Shown: one piece after another, positions 44,701 to 55,086 of the stretch
Layout: each line of letters opens with the position of its first letter
Numbering within the stretch: position 1 is the stretch's first letter
Origin: Lachnospiraceae bacterium
GTDB taxonomy: Bacteria; Bacillota; Clostridia; Lachnospirales; Lachnospiraceae
Length of the DNA stretch: 64,000 nt
Reading direction: 5' to 3'
NCBI GenBank assembly: GCA_017482205.1
Contig: JAFUNK010000024.1
Location: 62,001-126,000, forward strand
Notes under the pieces: model-generated
Databases searched by the model: none
Told to the model about the DNA's origin: nothing
Seen by the model: only the letters and a program-made list of their open reading frames with translations
Translations under genes and position numbers: made by a program

Positions 44701-44783
44701 CAAAGGGGTTGTTACAAAATAGACTGGTTTTCGAAACTTTTTACAAAAGATTCGGAAACTGCTATTTTATAACAGCCCCTTTG
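44701..44783. repeat. 83-bp palindrome downstream of hflC, probable terminator
   Basis: CAAAGGGGTTGTTACAAAATAG arm (44701-44722) pairs with the arm at 44762-44783 with three mismatches or wobbles; an inner GTTTTCGAA/TTCGGAAAC stem continues the fold. It stands just after the hflC stop on the minus strand and is followed there by TTATTT. It does not carry the core of the 13666/22997/51125/61225 family. Confidence 0.7.
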
Positions 44784-44795
44784 GTGTTCTGTATC

Positions 44796-45659
44796 TTAGT
44801 AGAAAATCTGCGCGATAGGAGAATCTGCAGATAAAATCAAGGTCTTATTGCTGCCGGTCATGGAAACCTTGATAGCGTCCAGACTTCTCACAAAGGCATA
44901 AAATTCAGTACGGGAAGGGTCTGAATATGCTTCGGAAAGAATTCTCATGTATTCAGCTTCACCTTCTGCCAGTAAGATTTCTGCCTGTTTTTCAGCTTCG
45001 GAAAGCATTACGGTTACTTCTCTGTCGGTGGTGTTGCGAATCATCTGTGCTTCGGAGTTACCTTCTGCGGTATAGGTTGCAGCGATGTTGTCACGTTCAG
45101 AAATCATACGCTCATAAACGGCAGCCTTGTTGTCGCTGGGCAGGTCTAAGTGCTTGGTTTCAAAAGCCAACAGCTCAATACCGTACTGGTCTAAGGAATC
45201 GCCGATATTAGCTAATACTGCGGCGGAAAGTTCGCCGTCACGTCCGCTGATGACATCTTCCTGGGTCATGCTACTGATAACATTTTTGGTAGAGTTATAT
45301 ACCAGAGTGTCCAGACGGGCTTCTGCATTACTGATGGAAGAGTTTAAGGTCTGGGCAAATTTTAAAGGGTCGGTAATATGCCACAGAATGTAGCTGTCGG
45401 TAATCATGGTCTTTTTGTCGCTGGTAATAACATCGGAGGATGCCATGTCGTACAAAAGGGTCTGTTTGGGCAGTTTATCCACGGTCTGGATAAAGGGGAT
45501 TTTAAAACTGATACCCGCTTCGGTTACCACATGGTCAATTTTACCGAACTGTCGGATGAGACTGTATTCATTTTCCTGTGTTACAACAATACTGGAAGCA
45601 CCGATAATAAGTAATACGAAAAGTCCGGCAACCAGTGCTATATTTCTAAATGTTTTCAT
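44796..45659 (-). CDS. hflC: SPFH membrane protein HflC
   Basis: 287 residues: one N-terminal membrane helix (IALVAGLFVLLIIGASSIVV) and an SPFH/prohibitin domain (ENEYSLIRQFGKIDHVVTEAG; ITSDKKTMITDSYILWHITDP), followed by a coiled region with AEGEAEYMRILSEAY. In proteobacteria HflC with HflK forms a cage around FtsH and tempers its activity; a comparable role here is inferred, as FtsH is encoded 24 kb away. Second gene of the pair with hflK upstream on the same strand. Confidence 0.88.
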   Translation of the reverse strand: MKTFRNIALVAGLFVLLIIGASSIVVTQENEYSLIRQFGKIDHVVTEAGISFKIPFIQTVDKLPKQTLLYDMASSDVITSDKKTMITDSYILWHITDPLKFAQTLNSSISNAEARLDTLVYNSTKNVISSMTQEDVISGRDGELSAAVLANIGDSLDQYGIELLAFETKHLDLPSDNKAAVYERMISERDNIAATYTAEGNSEAQMIRNTTDREVTVMLSEAEKQAEILLAEGEAEYMRILSEAYSDPSRTEFYAFVRSLDAIKVSMTGSNKTLILSADSPIAQIFY

Positions 45660-45724
45660 ATATAAATTCCTTTCTTATCTGTTGCGATACAACAAATATT
45701 TACAATGTATTTGTTAGCGGAAGT

Positions 45725-45748
45725 CCGGGCGGAATAAATACCGCCCGG
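45725..45748. other. GC-rich hairpin between hflK and hflC
   Basis: CCGGGCGG (45725-45732) and CCGCCCGG (45741-45748) form a perfect stem without a T-run. Probably a transcript-stability or processing hairpin in the hflK-hflC message, not a terminator. Confidence 0.5.
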
Positions 45749-45789
45749 CAGCCCTTGTAGGGAAAGGACTGTCTAGTTACACATCTGAA

Positions 45790-46800
45790 TTACTCGGTGG
45801 TACTGCCGGTGGAAGTACCGTCTACATTGATATCCGCGAAGGATTCAATGGGGTAGAAGGTCTGCACGTCGCCGTCAGGACTTTCGATAATCACCTTTAA
45901 GTCAGGTAAAATTTCTTCCATTGCTTCAAAGAACATACGCTGTCTGGTAACCTCAGGGTTCTTGATATATTCCTCATACATTGCGTTAAAACGTGCCACC
46001 TGTGCGGTTGCTTCATTGATACGTGCAGTCTTTTCTGCTTCGGCAGCCTGAATAATGGCATCGGCCTGTGCCTCTGCGGAAGGAATCTGCTCGTTGCGGT
46101 ATTTGTTTGCGTTGTTTAATGCTGTTTCCTTACCCTGCTTAGCAGTTTCTACAGCTTTGAACGCTTCCATAACTTCTACGGTAGGCGGTTCGGAGTCCTG
46201 AATGGTAATGTTTACAAGCTGGATACCCAAATCCTGCTCATCCAGTCGTACAATAATCATTTCCTTGATAGCTGCCTGGATTTCGTTCTTGCCGGTAGTT
46301 AGGACATCATCTACGGGATAACTGCCTACTACGGTACGAATACAACTCATACTGATGTTTTTCAAGATTTCCACGGGTTCGCTGGAAGCAAATACTGCTT
46401 TGACCGGATCGGAGAAGCGGTATTCCACGAAAAAGTCTACATTTACAAAGTTGTAATCCGAGGTAATCATCAGGGATTCGTTTTCGTTAGGAGCACCGGT
46501 AGCCTGGTCATAACCGATGGAAAAGCCCTGAATGGTGGTGTTGACCTTTTTTACCTGCTGGATAAAAGGTATTTTAAAGTGCAGACCGGGTTCGGTAACA
46601 GCAGTTGCCTGACCAAAGGTAATCAGTACTGCCTGCTCCTGTTCGCCAATCTGGTAGGTAGAGTTAAATACAAGAATTAACACTACTACAATACCTGCAA
46701 TTACACCGGCTATCTTGCCCCATGCCGGGTTGTTTACAGGTTTCCCGTTGGCGCCTACTGTTTCAAAGCCGTTACGTCTGTTTCGAAAAGATTCATTCAT
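45790..46800 (-). CDS. hflK: SPFH membrane protein HflK
   Basis: 336 residues: a short Asn/Gly-rich cytoplasmic start, a membrane helix (IAGVIAGIVVVLILVF), an SPFH domain (GEQEQAVLITFGQATAVTEPG; MITSDYNFVNVDFFVEYRF) and a long helical section ending in a Ser/Thr tail. The two adjacent ATG codons at 46800 and 46803 are both possible; 46800 has the better 7-nt spacing to AAGGAG. The longer open frame upstream begins with a non-ATG codon and lacks a ribosome site. Would oligomerise with HflC. Confidence 0.87.
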   Translation of the reverse strand: MNESFRNRRNGFETVGANGKPVNNPAWGKIAGVIAGIVVVLILVFNSTYQIGEQEQAVLITFGQATAVTEPGLHFKIPFIQQVKKVNTTIQGFSIGYDQATGAPNENESLMITSDYNFVNVDFFVEYRFSDPVKAVFASSEPVEILKNISMSCIRTVVGSYPVDDVLTTGKNEIQAAIKEMIIVRLDEQDLGIQLVNITIQDSEPPTVEVMEAFKAVETAKQGKETALNNANKYRNEQIPSAEAQADAIIQAAEAEKTARINEATAQVARFNAMYEEYIKNPEVTRQRMFFEAMEEILPDLKVIIESPDGDVQTFYPIESFADINVDGTSTGSTTE

Positions 46801-46979
46801 CATAAGTCTCCTTCTGTGCTTTAGCACACTAAAATGTTTCTGTAATAGTATCTTACACGGTTTTGAAAGATTTCTCAATATGTGGCAAAGCACGAAACTC
46901 TAAAACTTTTATAAAATTCCTTGGGTTTTTGCACATTAAAAAGAGTTATCGTGCAAGGGGAAAGTATTGTATGCCGACG

Positions 46980-47008
46980 TTGACACAGGCAGACTTAAAA
47001 GCTAAAAT
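46980..47008 (+). promoter_or_regulatory. Promoter of the DUF3592-deacetylase pair
   Basis: TTGACA (46980-46985), 17-nt spacer, TAAAAT (47003-47008), about 85 nt before the gene. Confidence 0.65.
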
Positions 47009-47092
47009 AAAATAAGAGATTTTAGATATTCTTGCATGGGTACACACGCAACTTTGTGTCTGCGGCTCAAAGTTTGCAGGTATCGGAAAGGC

Positions 47093-47569
47093 ATGGCTAT
47101 TAAGATGAAATTTTTTAAGAAACACAACATTTTAACGGACGTTGTATTGTTGATGTTGTTAGGAATATTACTTTTTACAAATGTAAAGAGCCTGCTGGAT
47201 TTAAAAGCCTACGGCGTAGAGCATGTAACAGAACAGGCAGAGGCGATGATTACGGAGTACCAGTCTGTTAAAGGACTTGTAGGTAAGGAACACTATGCGC
47301 CGGTCATGGAACTGACAATAGGGGCGAGCGTCTATACCCGTGACTCACTGGTGGCTTTCAGTGAAATGGGGGAAGTCGGACAAAGCGTGGAGGTTTCTTA
47401 TGACGCATCCAATCCGGTTGCCTTTTATACTGAAGCCGAAATAAAGTATGTGGAAGAAAAAATAGAAGCCCAGAACACCAGAGTATTTCTTTTTGGCGGT
47501 GTTTTCCTTATTATGATAATTATTTTGATAGGAGATATAAAGAAAAAAGTACAGGGAGGGAAAGAATGA
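47093..47569 (+). CDS. DUF3592-type two-helix membrane protein
   Basis: 158 residues with a membrane helix near each end (LTDVVLLMLLGILLF and FLFGGVFLIMIIILIG) and between them an extracytoplasmic beta domain of DUF3592 style (VMELTIGASVYTRDS; VGQSVEVSYDASNPVAFY). Function unknown. Its TGA stop overlaps the ATG of the deacetylase gene (ATGA), so the two are co-translated. The start is uncertain: ATG at 47093 sits close to GGAAAGG, and a second ATG follows at 47105. Confidence 0.7.
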   Translation: MAIKMKFFKKHNILTDVVLLMLLGILLFTNVKSLLDLKAYGVEHVTEQAEAMITEYQSVKGLVGKEHYAPVMELTIGASVYTRDSLVAFSEMGEVGQSVEVSYDASNPVAFYTEAEIKYVEEKIEAQNTRVFLFGGVFLIMIIILIGDIKKKVQGGKE

Positions 47570-48372
47570 AAATTTACAGTTGTTTTCCGGGAGGTAAGTC
47601 CAAGGTATTAACCATGAGTTATGATGATGGTAAGCATGCAGATGAAAGACTGGTAGCCATTTTTAACCAAAATGGTATTAAGGGTACATTCAATTTAAAC
47701 TACGGTCTTATGGCAAATCCGGAGCGTATTGATAAAGAAAAAATAAAGGAGCTGTATGAGGGGCATGAGATTGCAACTCATACCATGACCCATCCTACCA
47801 TTTCCAGATGCCCTTTGACACAGAATGCCAAAGAAATTCTGGAAGACAGAGCAGGTTTGGAGAGTATTGCAGGGTATCCGGTCAGAGGACATGCTTACCC
47901 TAACGGTTCTTATAATGAAGATATTAAAGAACTGTTTACCAAGCTGGGCATTGTGTATGCCCGCACTGCGGATTGGGAAACCGGCAGCTTTGAACTGCCT
48001 GTGGATTTGATGGAGTGGAAGGCAACCTGTCACCACAATTACAATCTGATGAAGTATGCCAAAGAGTTCGCAGAGTTTAAGAAGCCCCAGTATTTAAAAT
48101 GCTTTTATGTTTGGGGGCACAGCTATGAGTTTGACAGGGACAACAACTGGGAACTGATTGAAGAATTCTGCTCCTACATGGGTGGTAGAGAGGATATCTG
48201 GTATGCCACCAACATAGAACTCGTAGATTATATGAAGGTTTGCAGGGAATTGCAGTTTGGAGCGGCAGGCGAATTTGTATATAATCCGTCGGCAGCAGAA
48301 GCATGGATTTCCGTGGACGGCAGAGTAATTTGTGTCAAAGGCGGCACTTTGGTAAATTTGAAAGAAGAATAA
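47566..48372 (+). CDS. Polysaccharide deacetylase-family (NodB) protein
   Basis: 268 residues of carbohydrate esterase 4/NodB type. The catalytic base and metal Asp are in VLTMSYDDGKHADERL, and the metal His pair in HEIATHTMTHPTISR; RGHAYPNGSYNEDI is motif 3. No signal peptide is seen, so it may act on an intracellular or lipid-linked sugar, or its substrate may not be a polymer. Overlaps the DUF3592 gene by 4 nt. Confidence 0.85.
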   Translation: MKIYSCFPGGKSKVLTMSYDDGKHADERLVAIFNQNGIKGTFNLNYGLMANPERIDKEKIKELYEGHEIATHTMTHPTISRCPLTQNAKEILEDRAGLESIAGYPVRGHAYPNGSYNEDIKELFTKLGIVYARTADWETGSFELPVDLMEWKATCHHNYNLMKYAKEFAEFKKPQYLKCFYVWGHSYEFDRDNNWELIEEFCSYMGGREDIWYATNIELVDYMKVCRELQFGAAGEFVYNPSAAEAWISVDGRVICVKGGTLVNLKEE

Positions 48373-48413
48373 CACTAAAGTCATATGCCTAAAGAGACAT
48401 GACACAGGCATAA

Positions 48414-49922
<1,509 letters not shown>

Positions 49923-49942
49923 TAAAAAAGGAGTAAAAATAT

Positions 49943-51133
49943 ATGTTAGTACAAAAATACAAAGATATGCTTTCAGGAAAATCTGTTATCAGACAGTTAT
50001 CGGAGTTTGCTACGGCAAGAGGAAAAGAAATCGGTTATGAAAATGTATTTGATTACAGTCTGGGTAATCCGTCCGTTCCTGTTCCACAGGAGTTTACGGA
50101 CACCATGATAAAAATGTTACAGGAAAGAAACCCTATGGAGCTGCACGGTTACAGTCCCAGCCTGGGTATTCAGTCCGTAAAAGAGAAAATTGCGGCATCT
50201 TTGGAAAAACGCTTCGGTATTCCTTACCGTGCAGAGCACATTTTTATGGCATCCGGTGCAGCAGGCGCACTGGCACATGCATTCCGTCTGGTTACGGAGC
50301 CGGGAGATGAAATTCTGACTTTTGCACCCTTTTTCCCAGAGTACAACCCTTACGTAAATCTGACAGGGGCGGTACTGAAGGTAGTGCCTGCCAATACAGT
50401 AGATTTTCAGATTAATTTTGAAGCCTTTGAGGAAATGATTTCCGAAAAGACCATGGCAATCCTTATCAATACCCCCAATAATCCCTCCGGCATTGTGTAC
50501 TCTACGGAGACTATCAAGAGACTGGCACAGGTGTTAAAGGATAAGTCCGCAGAGTATGGTCATGATATATATCTGATTTCTGACGAGCCTTACAGGGAAA
50601 TTGTTTTTGAAGGTGTGGATGCCCCCTGTGTATCTGCATTTTATGACAATACCATTATGTGTTACAGCTTTTCCAAATCCTTATCCCTGCCGGGAGAGAG
50701 AATAGGTTATGTGGCAATCAATCCTGCATGTAAGGATGCAGCGGATATGGTGCAGATGTGCGGTCAGATTTCCAGAGGTACGGGACACAACTGCCCGCCC
50801 TCCATTATCCAGCTTGCAGTGGCAGAGGTGTTGGATAAGACGGCGGATTTGTCAGTATATGAAACCAATATGAATATATTATACAATGAATTGACGGCAC
50901 TGGGCTTTACCTGCGTGAAACCGGGCGGAACCTTCTACATCTTCCCCAAGGCACTGGAAGAGGATGCAAAGGTATTCTGTGAAAAAGCATTAAAATACGA
51001 CTTGATTTTAGTACCGGCAGACAGCTTCGGCTGCCCCGGCTACTTCCGTATGGCATACTGTATCGATACCGAAAAGGTAGAGAGGTCTTTAGTAGCACTT
51101 AGAAAATTTGTAAAAGAAGAGTACGGTAAATAG
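49943..51133 (+). CDS. PLP-dependent aminotransferase (aspartate aminotransferase-like, class I/II)
   Basis: 396-residue fold-type I aminotransferase. Substrate and cofactor residues: NTPNNPSGIVYS, ISDEPYREIVF, and the PLP lysine in CYSFSKSLSLPGERIGYV. The N-terminus (FDYSLGNPSVPVP) and C-terminus (ALEEDAKVFCEKALKYDLILVPADSFG) fit the subgroup of clostridial 'pyridoxal phosphate-dependent aminotransferase' enzymes. Donor/acceptor pair is unresolved. Its last codons and stop are inside the left arm of palindromic element C. Confidence 0.9.
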   Translation: MLVQKYKDMLSGKSVIRQLSEFATARGKEIGYENVFDYSLGNPSVPVPQEFTDTMIKMLQERNPMELHGYSPSLGIQSVKEKIAASLEKRFGIPYRAEHIFMASGAAGALAHAFRLVTEPGDEILTFAPFFPEYNPYVNLTGAVLKVVPANTVDFQINFEAFEEMISEKTMAILINTPNNPSGIVYSTETIKRLAQVLKDKSAEYGHDIYLISDEPYREIVFEGVDAPCVSAFYDNTIMCYSFSKSLSLPGERIGYVAINPACKDAADMVQMCGQISRGTGHNCPPSIIQLAVAEVLDKTADLSVYETNMNILYNELTALGFTCVKPGGTFYIFPKALEEDAKVFCEKALKYDLILVPADSFGCPGYFRMAYCIDTEKVERSLVALRKFVKEEYGK

Positions 51134-51333
51134 AATTTGGCGCAAACAGTTGCTTGACGCAGGTGAGAAAAGTTTCCCCGCAGACTCGTTTGCACTCTTA
51201 CCAAACGCAGTGGTACTAAACTCAAATTATCTCTTCGAGATATTTTCGTTAAGTGCCGGCGTTTGCTAAGGGTCTGCTAAGGAAAACTTTTCCACCTGCT
51301 GTAAGCCCCTGTTTTCACCGAATTCTATTTACC
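51125..51333. repeat. Long palindromic element C (conserved core family)
   Basis: A ~209-bp inverted repeat between aminotransferase and patatin genes. Outer arms run from GGTAAATAGAATT (51125, including the TAG stop) to AATTCTATTTACC (51333), then GGCGCAAACAG/CTGTTTTCACC and CAGGTG/CACCTG. The long core form is at 51180-51219 (GCAGACTCGTTTGCACTC, then CAAACGCAGTGGTACTAAA); the short form at 51249-51277 reads in reverse GCAGACCCTTAGCAAACG then CCGGCACTTAA. Central stem includes ATCTC-ttc-GAGAT. The core differences from other copies are matched on both arms. Confidence 0.85.
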
Positions 51334-51351
51334 CAAAGGAGAGGCATTATT

Positions 51352-52200
51352 ATGTATCAGGCAGGACTTGTTTTAGAAGGCGGCGGTATGAAGGGGGTCT
51401 ACACTGCGGGAGTGTTGGATTTCTTTCTGGATAAAGGCATAGAATTTTCCAGCGTATATGGCGTTTCCGCAGGGGCATGTCATATGTGCAGTTATTTATC
51501 TAAACAGAAAGAACGTGCATTGGATATCAGCATTGATTATCTGGATAGCAAGAAGTATTGCAGTGCTTACAGTCTTTTGACAACGGGGGATTTATTTAAT
51601 GTAAATACTGCATATCATTTGATACCGGAATATTTAAATCCCTATGATTACGATACCTTTAATAAATACGAAGGCCGTGCTTATGCGGTGGTGACCAACA
51701 TTGCAACAGGCAGGCCGGAATATCTGCGTATCAGGGATGCCAAGAAGGATATTGTGGCAGTCAGGGCTTCTGCTTCTCTGCCGCTGGTGTCCCGTAATGT
51801 AAAAATCGGAGACAAAGTGTATTTGGATGGGGGTATTTCCGATGCAGTTCCTATTAGAAAATCCATATTGGACGGTAACCGCAAAAATGTGGTTATCCTG
51901 ACCAAGGAAGAAGGCTTTGTAAGAAAACCCGCCAAACATATGGAAGTGATGAAAGTGCGGTATTTTAAGTATCCTAAGGTTTATGAACTGATGAAAAACC
52001 GTCATATAGCATATAATGATACCATGGACTATCTGGAAAAACAGCAGGAGAACGGTCAGGCATTTGTTATCCGTCCCAAGAAGAAAAGCGATGTGGGACG
52101 AATTGAAAAGGACGTGGATAAATTAAAAGCGCTCTACGAAGAGGGGTACAAGGATGCAGAAGCAAACTACGAGCTGCTTCTTAACTATTTGGAATCCTAG
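51352..52200 (+). CDS. Patatin-like phospholipase
   Basis: 282-residue lipid acyl hydrolase. Oxyanion loop is LEGGGMKGVYTAGVLD, the nucleophile Ser is in VYGVSAGACH (GxSxG), and the Asp of the catalytic dyad in YLDGGISDAVPI. No signal peptide. Clostridial members are related to YjjU/RssA-type proteins. ATG at 51352 with AAAGGAGAGG; the longer open frame covers the palindrome and is rejected. Confidence 0.9.
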   Translation: MYQAGLVLEGGGMKGVYTAGVLDFFLDKGIEFSSVYGVSAGACHMCSYLSKQKERALDISIDYLDSKKYCSAYSLLTTGDLFNVNTAYHLIPEYLNPYDYDTFNKYEGRAYAVVTNIATGRPEYLRIRDAKKDIVAVRASASLPLVSRNVKIGDKVYLDGGISDAVPIRKSILDGNRKNVVILTKEEGFVRKPAKHMEVMKVRYFKYPKVYELMKNRHIAYNDTMDYLEKQQENGQAFVIRPKKKSDVGRIEKDVDKLKALYEEGYKDAEANYELLLNYLES

Positions 52201-52273
52201 AAGTGGTACACTTTGGAAAAAGCTGTTTGTGCAGTGCAGGTATATCTTTATTATTTCATAAGGAGAGAAATCT

Positions 52274-53128
52274 ATGTTAGACATTTTAAAAGCAATTCTT
52301 TTCGGTATTGTAGAAGGTATCACGGAGTGGTTACCTGTCAGCAGTACCGGACATTTGATTTTGCTGGAAGAATTTGTGAAGTTTGAAAACGTGTCCGAAA
52401 ACTTTTTCGGTATGTTTGAAGTGGTTATCCAGTTAGGTGCCATTCTTGCGGTTGTGGTACTTTTTTTCAAAGAAATCTGGCCCTTCTGCAAAAAAGGAAA
52501 TCCAAAAGCGTATAAGCCAAACGGTGTTCTTTCTTATATAAATAAAGACATTATGACGCTGTGGTTTAAAATACTGGTGGCCTGTGTACCGGCAGCAGTA
52601 ATCGGCATTTTGTTTGATGATGTACTGGATGCATTATTTTATCATTGGTATGTGGTGGCAGCAGCACTGATTGTTTTCGGTATTGCTTTTATTATAGTAG
52701 AAAACTGGAACAAAGGGAAAATTGCCAAGGTTACAAAACTGGCAGATTTAAGTTATCAGATGGCACTTATGATTGGTGTGTTTCAGTTGATAGCAGCAAT
52801 CTTTCCCGGTACTTCCCGCTCCGGTGCAACGATTGTAGGTGCATTATTGATTGGTATCTCCAGAACGGTAGCAGCAGAATTTACTTTCTTTTTGGCAATT
52901 CCTGTTATGTTCGGAGCAAGTCTTTTAAAGCTGGTAAAATTTGGACTGGACTTTTCCGGCATGGAGTTGGCGGCACTGGCAGTTGCTATGGTAACTGCGT
53001 TTGTGGTCTCTGTACTGGTGATTAAATTTTTACTGTCCTATATCAAAAAGCACGATTTTAAAGTGTTTGGCTGGTATCGCATCGTATTGGGAGTGGTAGT
53101 GATTGCATACTTTTTGATTGCAGGTTAA
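52274..53128 (+). CDS. uppP: Undecaprenyl-diphosphatase
   Basis: 284-residue integral membrane phosphatase (UppP/BacA) that recycles undecaprenyl diphosphate to the monophosphate carrier for cell-wall synthesis; overexpression of the family gives bacitracin resistance. Signature blocks: GIVEGITEWLPVSSTGHLIL with the active-site Glu residues, and IFPGTSRSGATIVGALLIG. Normal length with about eight helices. RBS AAGGAGAG. Confidence 0.95.
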   Translation: MLDILKAILFGIVEGITEWLPVSSTGHLILLEEFVKFENVSENFFGMFEVVIQLGAILAVVVLFFKEIWPFCKKGNPKAYKPNGVLSYINKDIMTLWFKILVACVPAAVIGILFDDVLDALFYHWYVVAAALIVFGIAFIIVENWNKGKIAKVTKLADLSYQMALMIGVFQLIAAIFPGTSRSGATIVGALLIGISRTVAAEFTFFLAIPVMFGASLLKLVKFGLDFSGMELAALAVAMVTAFVVSVLVIKFLLSYIKKHDFKVFGWYRIVLGVVVIAYFLIAG

Positions 53129-53195
53129 AGTGAAAAATGCTTGCGGCGATCGAGGTGTTTTGCGGTGCAGTGTTAAAGCGAAAAAGTAAAAGGGG

Positions 53196-53224
53196 TTGAC
53201 AATTTTGTTGCGATACACTAAACT
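53196..53224 (+). promoter_or_regulatory. Promoter of the DUF6465 gene
   Basis: TTGACA (53196-53201), 17-nt spacer, TAAACT (53219-53224). Downstream in the leader GGTCAAACC occurs twice 21 bp apart, within GCGGTCAAACC and CCGGTCAAACC. Confidence 0.7.
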
Positions 53225-53318
53225 GTAAGGCGGTCAAACCGGAATAGTATCCGGTCAAACCTGAGGACATGGAAATATGCATCTATTAAAGATGTGTGTG
53301 TAATGAAGGGAGAAAGAA

Positions 53319-53705
53319 ATGGCAACAACCAAGAAAGAAACTGAAGTAAAAGCAGAAAAGGCTGTAAAGGAAACAGCAAAAACTGCAAAGACAACAAAAG
53401 CAACTGCTGCTAAGGCAGAAAAGACTGCAAAAGCAGAAACTAAAGAAAAAGCTGTAAAAGAAACAGCAAAGAAACCCGCTGCAAAGAAGACTGCCAAGTC
53501 TGAAGTAAAGGTAAGCATGAATGTACAGTTCGGCGGCAAATCCTACACTACTGATGAGTTGGTGAAGATTGCAAAGGATGTTTGGAAATATGACTTAAAG
53601 CAGAAAGCAGCAGATTTTAAGTCCATCGAATTATATGTTAAGCCCGAAGACGGTATGGCTTACTATGTAATCAACGGCAAAGAAGCAGGCAGCTTCTACA
53701 TCTAA
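53319..53705 (+). CDS. DUF6465 protein with Lys/Ala-rich N-terminal tail
   Basis: 128 residues. The first ~65 are a low-complexity tail of Lys, Ala, Thr and Glu (KETAKTAKTTKATAAKAEK), similar to histone-H1-like or nucleoid tails; the last ~60 form a compact domain (VQFGGKSYTTDELVKIAKD; SIELYVKPEDGMAYYVI) recognised as DUF6465 of Lachnospiraceae. Function unknown; nucleic-acid association is suggested only by the tail, though Glu residues partly balance its charge. Strong promoter and codon bias suggest good expression. Confidence 0.75.
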   Translation: MATTKKETEVKAEKAVKETAKTAKTTKATAAKAEKTAKAETKEKAVKETAKKPAAKKTAKSEVKVSMNVQFGGKSYTTDELVKIAKDVWKYDLKQKAADFKSIELYVKPEDGMAYYVINGKEAGSFYI

Positions 53706-53856
53706 TCTGTCTTACATTCTTATATTATATGAGGAAAGAAAACCGTAATCAAATTACTAGACATTACAGTTTTCCCAAGACAGAATATCAAATGTACTAA
53801 AACTTACACAAACATAAATCCTATCAGTAGTTCCCCCTGCCGATAGGATTTTTTGT
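53706..53856 (+). terminator. Two consecutive hairpins, the second a terminator
   Basis: First hairpin: TCTGTCTT (53706-53713) with AAGACAGA (53777-53784), inner GAAAACcGTAAT/ATTACaGTTTTC. Second: AATCCTATC (53817-53825) with GATAGGATT (53842-53850) and T-run, a clear Rho-independent terminator separating the gene from the hrcA operon. Confidence 0.8.
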
Positions 53857-53905
53857 TTTAGAAATTACTTCACATATTTTTTATAATTTATTTATAGAAA
53901 AGCAG

Positions 53906-53934
53906 TTGACATCACTAATGATAAGTGATACTTT
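53906..53934 (+). promoter_or_regulatory. Housekeeping-type promoter of the hrcA operon
   Basis: TTGACA (53906-53911), 17-nt spacer, TACTTT (53929-53934), placed so that transcription begins just before or within the CIRCE operator. Confidence 0.75.
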
Positions 53935-53948
53935 ATGGTAAGAAGATG

Positions 53949-53975
53949 TTAGCACTCCTTTTTGTCGAGTGCTAA
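53949..53975. promoter_or_regulatory. CIRCE operator (HrcA binding site)
   Basis: TTAGCACTC (53949-53957), 9-nt spacer, GAGTGCTAA (53967-53975): an exact match to the CIRCE consensus. HrcA bound here represses the operon until heat shock titrates the GroE-dependent repressor. Confidence 0.97.
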
Positions 53976-54010
53976 TAATCAAAAGAAAGCCGGAGTAGGA
54001 GGGATAAAGG

Positions 54011-55039
54011 ATGCAGTTAGATGACAGAAAAAAGAAAATATTGCAGGCCGTTATCCGCAATTATCTAGAGACCGGCGAGCCGGTGGGCAGCAGAACCATT
54101 TCCAAATACACCGACTTGAATTTAAGTTCGGCAACTATTCGTAACGAAATGGCTGATTTGGAAGAATTGGGTTACATTATCCAACCCCACACTTCCGCAG
54201 GACGTATTCCTACCGATAAAGGTTATCGCTTGTATGTGGATACCATGATGTCGGAGAAGGAACGCGAAGTGGAAGAAATGAAGGAGATGCTTCTGGAAAA
54301 GGAAGACAAGATGGAAGCACTCTTAAAGCAGGTGGCACGTGTTCTGGCACAGAACACTAATTATGCAACCATGATATCTGCACCACAGATTCATCGCAAC
54401 AAACTGAAATTCATTCAGCTTTCCCGCGTGGACAGAGGACAGATACTGGCGGTTATCGTGGTAGAAGGTAACGTGATTAAAAATCATATGCTGGATGTGC
54501 CGGATGGTCTGGATGATGAAACATTATTGAAATTGAATATGCTTCTGAATACCCATTTGAATGGGTTACCGATAGAAGAAATCAATTTAGGACTGATTAC
54601 AGCCCTGAAACAGCAGGCAGGTATTCACAGTGCCATTGTTGGAGAAGTACTTGATGCAGTGGCGGAGGTTATTAAGGAAGAAGAGGATTTGGAGATTTAC
54701 ACCAGTGGTACAAACAACATCTTCAAATATCCCGAACTTTCAGATCACACCAAGGCAAGCGAGCTTATCAGTGCATTCGAAGAAAAACAGGCACTCAGCA
54801 CACTGGTGCAGGAAACACTGGCAGATGATAACAATACGGGAATTCAGGTTTATATCGGTGATGAAAGTCCGCTTCAAAATATGAAGGATTGCAGTGTAGT
54901 AACGGCTACCTACGAATTGGAAGAGGGCATGAAGGGAACCATAGGAATTATCGGTCCCAAGCGAATGGACTACGACAAGGTAGTAGGTACGCTAAAGACC
55001 ATGATGCACCAGCTGGACGATTTGTATAAAAAGAAGTAA
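54011..55039 (+). CDS. hrcA: Heat-inducible transcription repressor HrcA
   Basis: 342-residue repressor of the chaperone regulon, autoregulated by the CIRCE element 36 nt before its start. The N-terminal winged helix is RKKKILQAVIRNYLETGEPVGSRTI, followed by SSATIRNEMADLEELGYI and QPHTSAGRIPTDKGYRLYVD; the C-terminus has GIIGPKRMDYDKVVGTL. First gene of hrcA-grpE-dnaK-dnaJ, the usual order in Clostridia. Confidence 0.97.
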   Translation: MQLDDRKKKILQAVIRNYLETGEPVGSRTISKYTDLNLSSATIRNEMADLEELGYIIQPHTSAGRIPTDKGYRLYVDTMMSEKEREVEEMKEMLLEKEDKMEALLKQVARVLAQNTNYATMISAPQIHRNKLKFIQLSRVDRGQILAVIVVEGNVIKNHMLDVPDGLDDETLLKLNMLLNTHLNGLPIEEINLGLITALKQQAGIHSAIVGEVLDAVAEVIKEEEDLEIYTSGTNNIFKYPELSDHTKASELISAFEEKQALSTLVQETLADDNNTGIQVYIGDESPLQNMKDCSVVTATYELEEGMKGTIGIIGPKRMDYDKVVGTLKTMMHQLDDLYKKK

Positions 55040-55086
55040 TTTATTTGGATAAGAAATAATTTACTTGTATATAGAAAGGAACGGTT

